A stretch of DNA of 64,000 nt from G963663615 sp963663615. GTDB taxonomy: Bacteria; Bacteroidota; Ignavibacteria; Ignavibacteriales; Melioribacteraceae. The DNA is taken from assembly GCA_963663615.1 (NCBI GenBank), contig OY760517.1, positions 3,906,001 to 3,970,000 on the forward strand, read 5' to 3'. The position numbers were made by a program, and so were the translations under genes. Below, in pieces: positions 62,500 through 64,000 of the stretch (position 1 is the first letter of the stretch; every line of letters starts with the position of its first letter). The notes beneath the pieces are model-generated. The model did no database searches, had not been told where the DNA came from, and saw only the letters and a list, made by a program, of their open reading frames with translations.

Positions 62500-64000
62500 A
62501 TGAAAAAACTTGCGATCTGCCTAAGTCTCTTTCTATCACTTAATTTATTTGCACAAGCTCCATACTTTACCGCAAATCCTGCATTATCACCAGATGCTGA
62601 AAAAATAGTATTCAGTTACGAGGGTGATATATGGATGGTAAGTTCCTCAGGAGGTAATGCAACACGTATAATTGCAATGGATGGCATGGAAAATCACCCA
62701 AAATATTCCCCGGATGGTAAATTTATAGCCTTTACTAGTAATCAAAATGGTAATAATGATGTTTATGTGGTAAGCTCGGATGGTGGTGAAATTAAACAGC
62801 TAACTTACCACTCAGCAGGTGACAAGGTTGAAACATGGTCATGGGATTCAGAATATATTTATTTCAGTTCAAACAGGGATAACAGAATAAACAGCTACAA
62901 GGTATCTGTAAATGGAGGTACACCTGTTAAACTTTTTGATGGTTTTTTCATTTGGGCACATAATATTGCTTTGGACCCAAATACACACGGTGTATATTTT
63001 AACGAATCGTGGGAAAGCTTTTTGTTTCCGTCACGTAAAAGATACAAGGGCGATTTTAACCCAGATATAAAATACTACAATTCTGATACAGATGAGTATA
63101 AAGAGCTAACCAACTATCGCGGCAAGGATTTTTTCCCTGTTACAGATAAAAGCGGCAAACTCTATTTTCTATCCGATGAGGGAACAGATGAGTTTAATCT
63201 TCATACTTTTGAAAATAGCAAAAAGAAAAGGTTAACAAATCATACTTCCAGCATGTATGGTTTAAATGTAGCAGCAAACGGTAAACTAATTGTTTTTACT
63301 ATGGATTACCAAACTTATACCTACAATCCGGCAAATGGTAAAACAGAACTTGTTAATATTAGAATAAACGAAAACGATTTTCTTGATAACCTAAAACCGT
63401 ATAATGTTAGTGGAAAAATCTCACAATTCGATATTTCGCCTGACAAGAAAAAAATAGCTTTTACTTCAAGAGGTAAACTTTTTGTTTCCGATATTAAAGG
63501 CAAATTTGTAAAGGATATACCTACTAACAATACTGAAAGAGTTGTTGAAGTTAAATGGTTAAAAGATAACAAAACCCTCCTTTACACCCGAACTGTAAAA
63601 GGATGGCTTAATTTGTTTACTATTGATGCTGAATCTCCTGAAGCCGAAAAACAGCTTACTTTTGATGAAATGAATAATCAGGCACTTTCCCTGAATAGTA
63701 AAATGGATATTGCCGTTTTTATTAGTGGAAGTAACGGATTAAAACTTATTTCACTTGATGATTATGATGTTGATATGTTGGTTAAAGATGAATTTTGGGC
63801 ATTAGCTCCAACTAAGCCCTACTTTTCTCCTGATGATCGTTATATAGCTTATGCCGTAATCCGTGATTTTGAAGAAGATATTCATCTTTATGATACTAAA
63901 ACTGAAAAAAGTATTCCTTTTACCAAAACAGGTGTTACAGAATCAAATCCTTACTGGTCACCTGATGGTAAATATCTCTGTTTTCAGTCCGATCCTCAAA
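62500..64000 (+). CDS. Tricorn-like/TolB-propeller exported protease (partial)
   Basis: An open frame from ATG 62500 runs to the window end (500 codons seen). A signal peptide (about 1-18, ending LFAQ) is followed by WD40-like/TolB propeller repeats (SPDAEKIVFSYEGDIWMVSS, HPKYSPDGKFIAFTSNQNG, PYWSPDGKYLCFQSD), matching the N-terminal region of Tricorn-type S41 proteases that sit in the periplasm of this group. The catalytic and PDZ parts would lie beyond the edge, so protease identity is inferred from family. Confidence 0.8.
   Translation, partial: MKKLAICLSLFLSLNLFAQAPYFTANPALSPDAEKIVFSYEGDIWMVSSSGGNATRIIAMDGMENHPKYSPDGKFIAFTSNQNGNNDVYVVSSDGGEIKQLTYHSAGDKVETWSWDSEYIYFSSNRDNRINSYKVSVNGGTPVKLFDGFFIWAHNIALDPNTHGVYFNESWESFLFPSRKRYKGDFNPDIKYYNSDTDEYKELTNYRGKDFFPVTDKSGKLYFLSDEGTDEFNLHTFENSKKKRLTNHTSSMYGLNVAANGKLIVFTMDYQTYTYNPANGKTELVNIRINENDFLDNLKPYNVSGKISQFDISPDKKKIAFTSRGKLFVSDIKGKFVKDIPTNNTERVVEVKWLKDNKTLLYTRTVKGWLNLFTIDAESPEAEKQLTFDEMNNQALSLNSKMDIAVFISGSNGLKLISLDDYDVDMLVKDEFWALAPTKPYFSPDDRYIAYAVIRDFEEDIHLYDTKTEKSIPFTKTGVTESNPYWSPDGKYLCFQSDPQ

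Noticed and set aside
1..64000. tRNA, rRNA, CRISPR arrays, complete insertion sequences or prophage genes
   Set aside because: Looked for by eye on both strands (TTCGAnTC arms, repeat-spacer arrays, transposase motifs) and none found; a computed scan would be needed to exclude them fully.

Overview
The window is a 64 kb, AT-rich, gene-dense bacterial chromosome segment. Three secreted proteins end in type IX secretion (T9SS) sorting domains with the NPFNPxT core, and there are also a TonB-dependent receptor with a carboxypeptidase-like N-domain, a DUF4159/DUF4175 pair, a 7TMR-DISM/SpoIIE phosphatase and a beta-propeller histidine kinase. Together these point to the Bacteroidota/Chlorobiota/Ignavibacteriota group; the form of the sorting domain makes an Ignavibacteriales-like organism my best guess (inference, no search run). 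Shine-Dalgarno sites of the GGAG type are used, and TTG/GTG starts are fairly common. I saw no rRNA, tRNA, CRISPR array, complete insertion sequence or prophage.

Layout. 1-4.2 kb: topA, pyrE, a MntA/HepT-type toxin-antitoxin pair and a possible gene remnant. 4.2-9 kb (minus strand): class III anaerobic ribonucleotide reductase nrdD-nrdG, preceded by two small genes and a cobalamin riboswitch, then trxB; a similar hairpin repeat lies just beyond nrdG and between trxB and the riboswitch promoter. 9-16.8 kb: small membrane protein, methyltransferase, SpoIIE-family phosphatase, an M28 peptidase coupled to a membrane-anchored nitrilase-family enzyme with a GNAT-like N-domain, and a lipoprotein/PepSY-helix pair. 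16.9-24 kb: a seven-gene TetR-controlled efflux operon (TetR, HlyD, ABC ATPase, TolC, ABC ATPase, two ABC-2 permeases) with paired palindromes around a strong promoter. 24-34.4 kb: an orphan structured RNA or leader, a threonylcarbamoyl-AMP synthase, a NusG paralogue, a TonB receptor, DUF4159 and DUF4175 proteins, and a T9SS cargo protein.

35-40.4 kb: a six-gene aromatic amino acid operon (pheA, aminotransferase, DAHP synthase, aroA, chorismate mutase, tyrA) covering the entry to the shikimate pathway, EPSP synthesis and the Phe/Tyr branches. It is preceded by what reads as a complete phenylalanine transcription attenuator: a 22-codon leader ORF with eight Phe codons, an antiterminator segment and an intrinsic terminator. 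This is the most striking regulatory object in the window.

40.6-48.2 kb: two large sensor histidine kinases flanking a two-gene SLH-containing unit. 48.3-54.7 kb (minus): a heme cluster in the order ccsA/hemX-like, hemA, hemC, hemD, hemE, hemN. 54.7-57 kb: OxyR-like regulator divergent from an AhpC-type peroxiredoxin and an AhpD-like protein. 57-64 kb: a small methyltransferase, two tandem paralogous LamG/T9SS proteins, and the start of a Tricorn-like protein cut by the window end.
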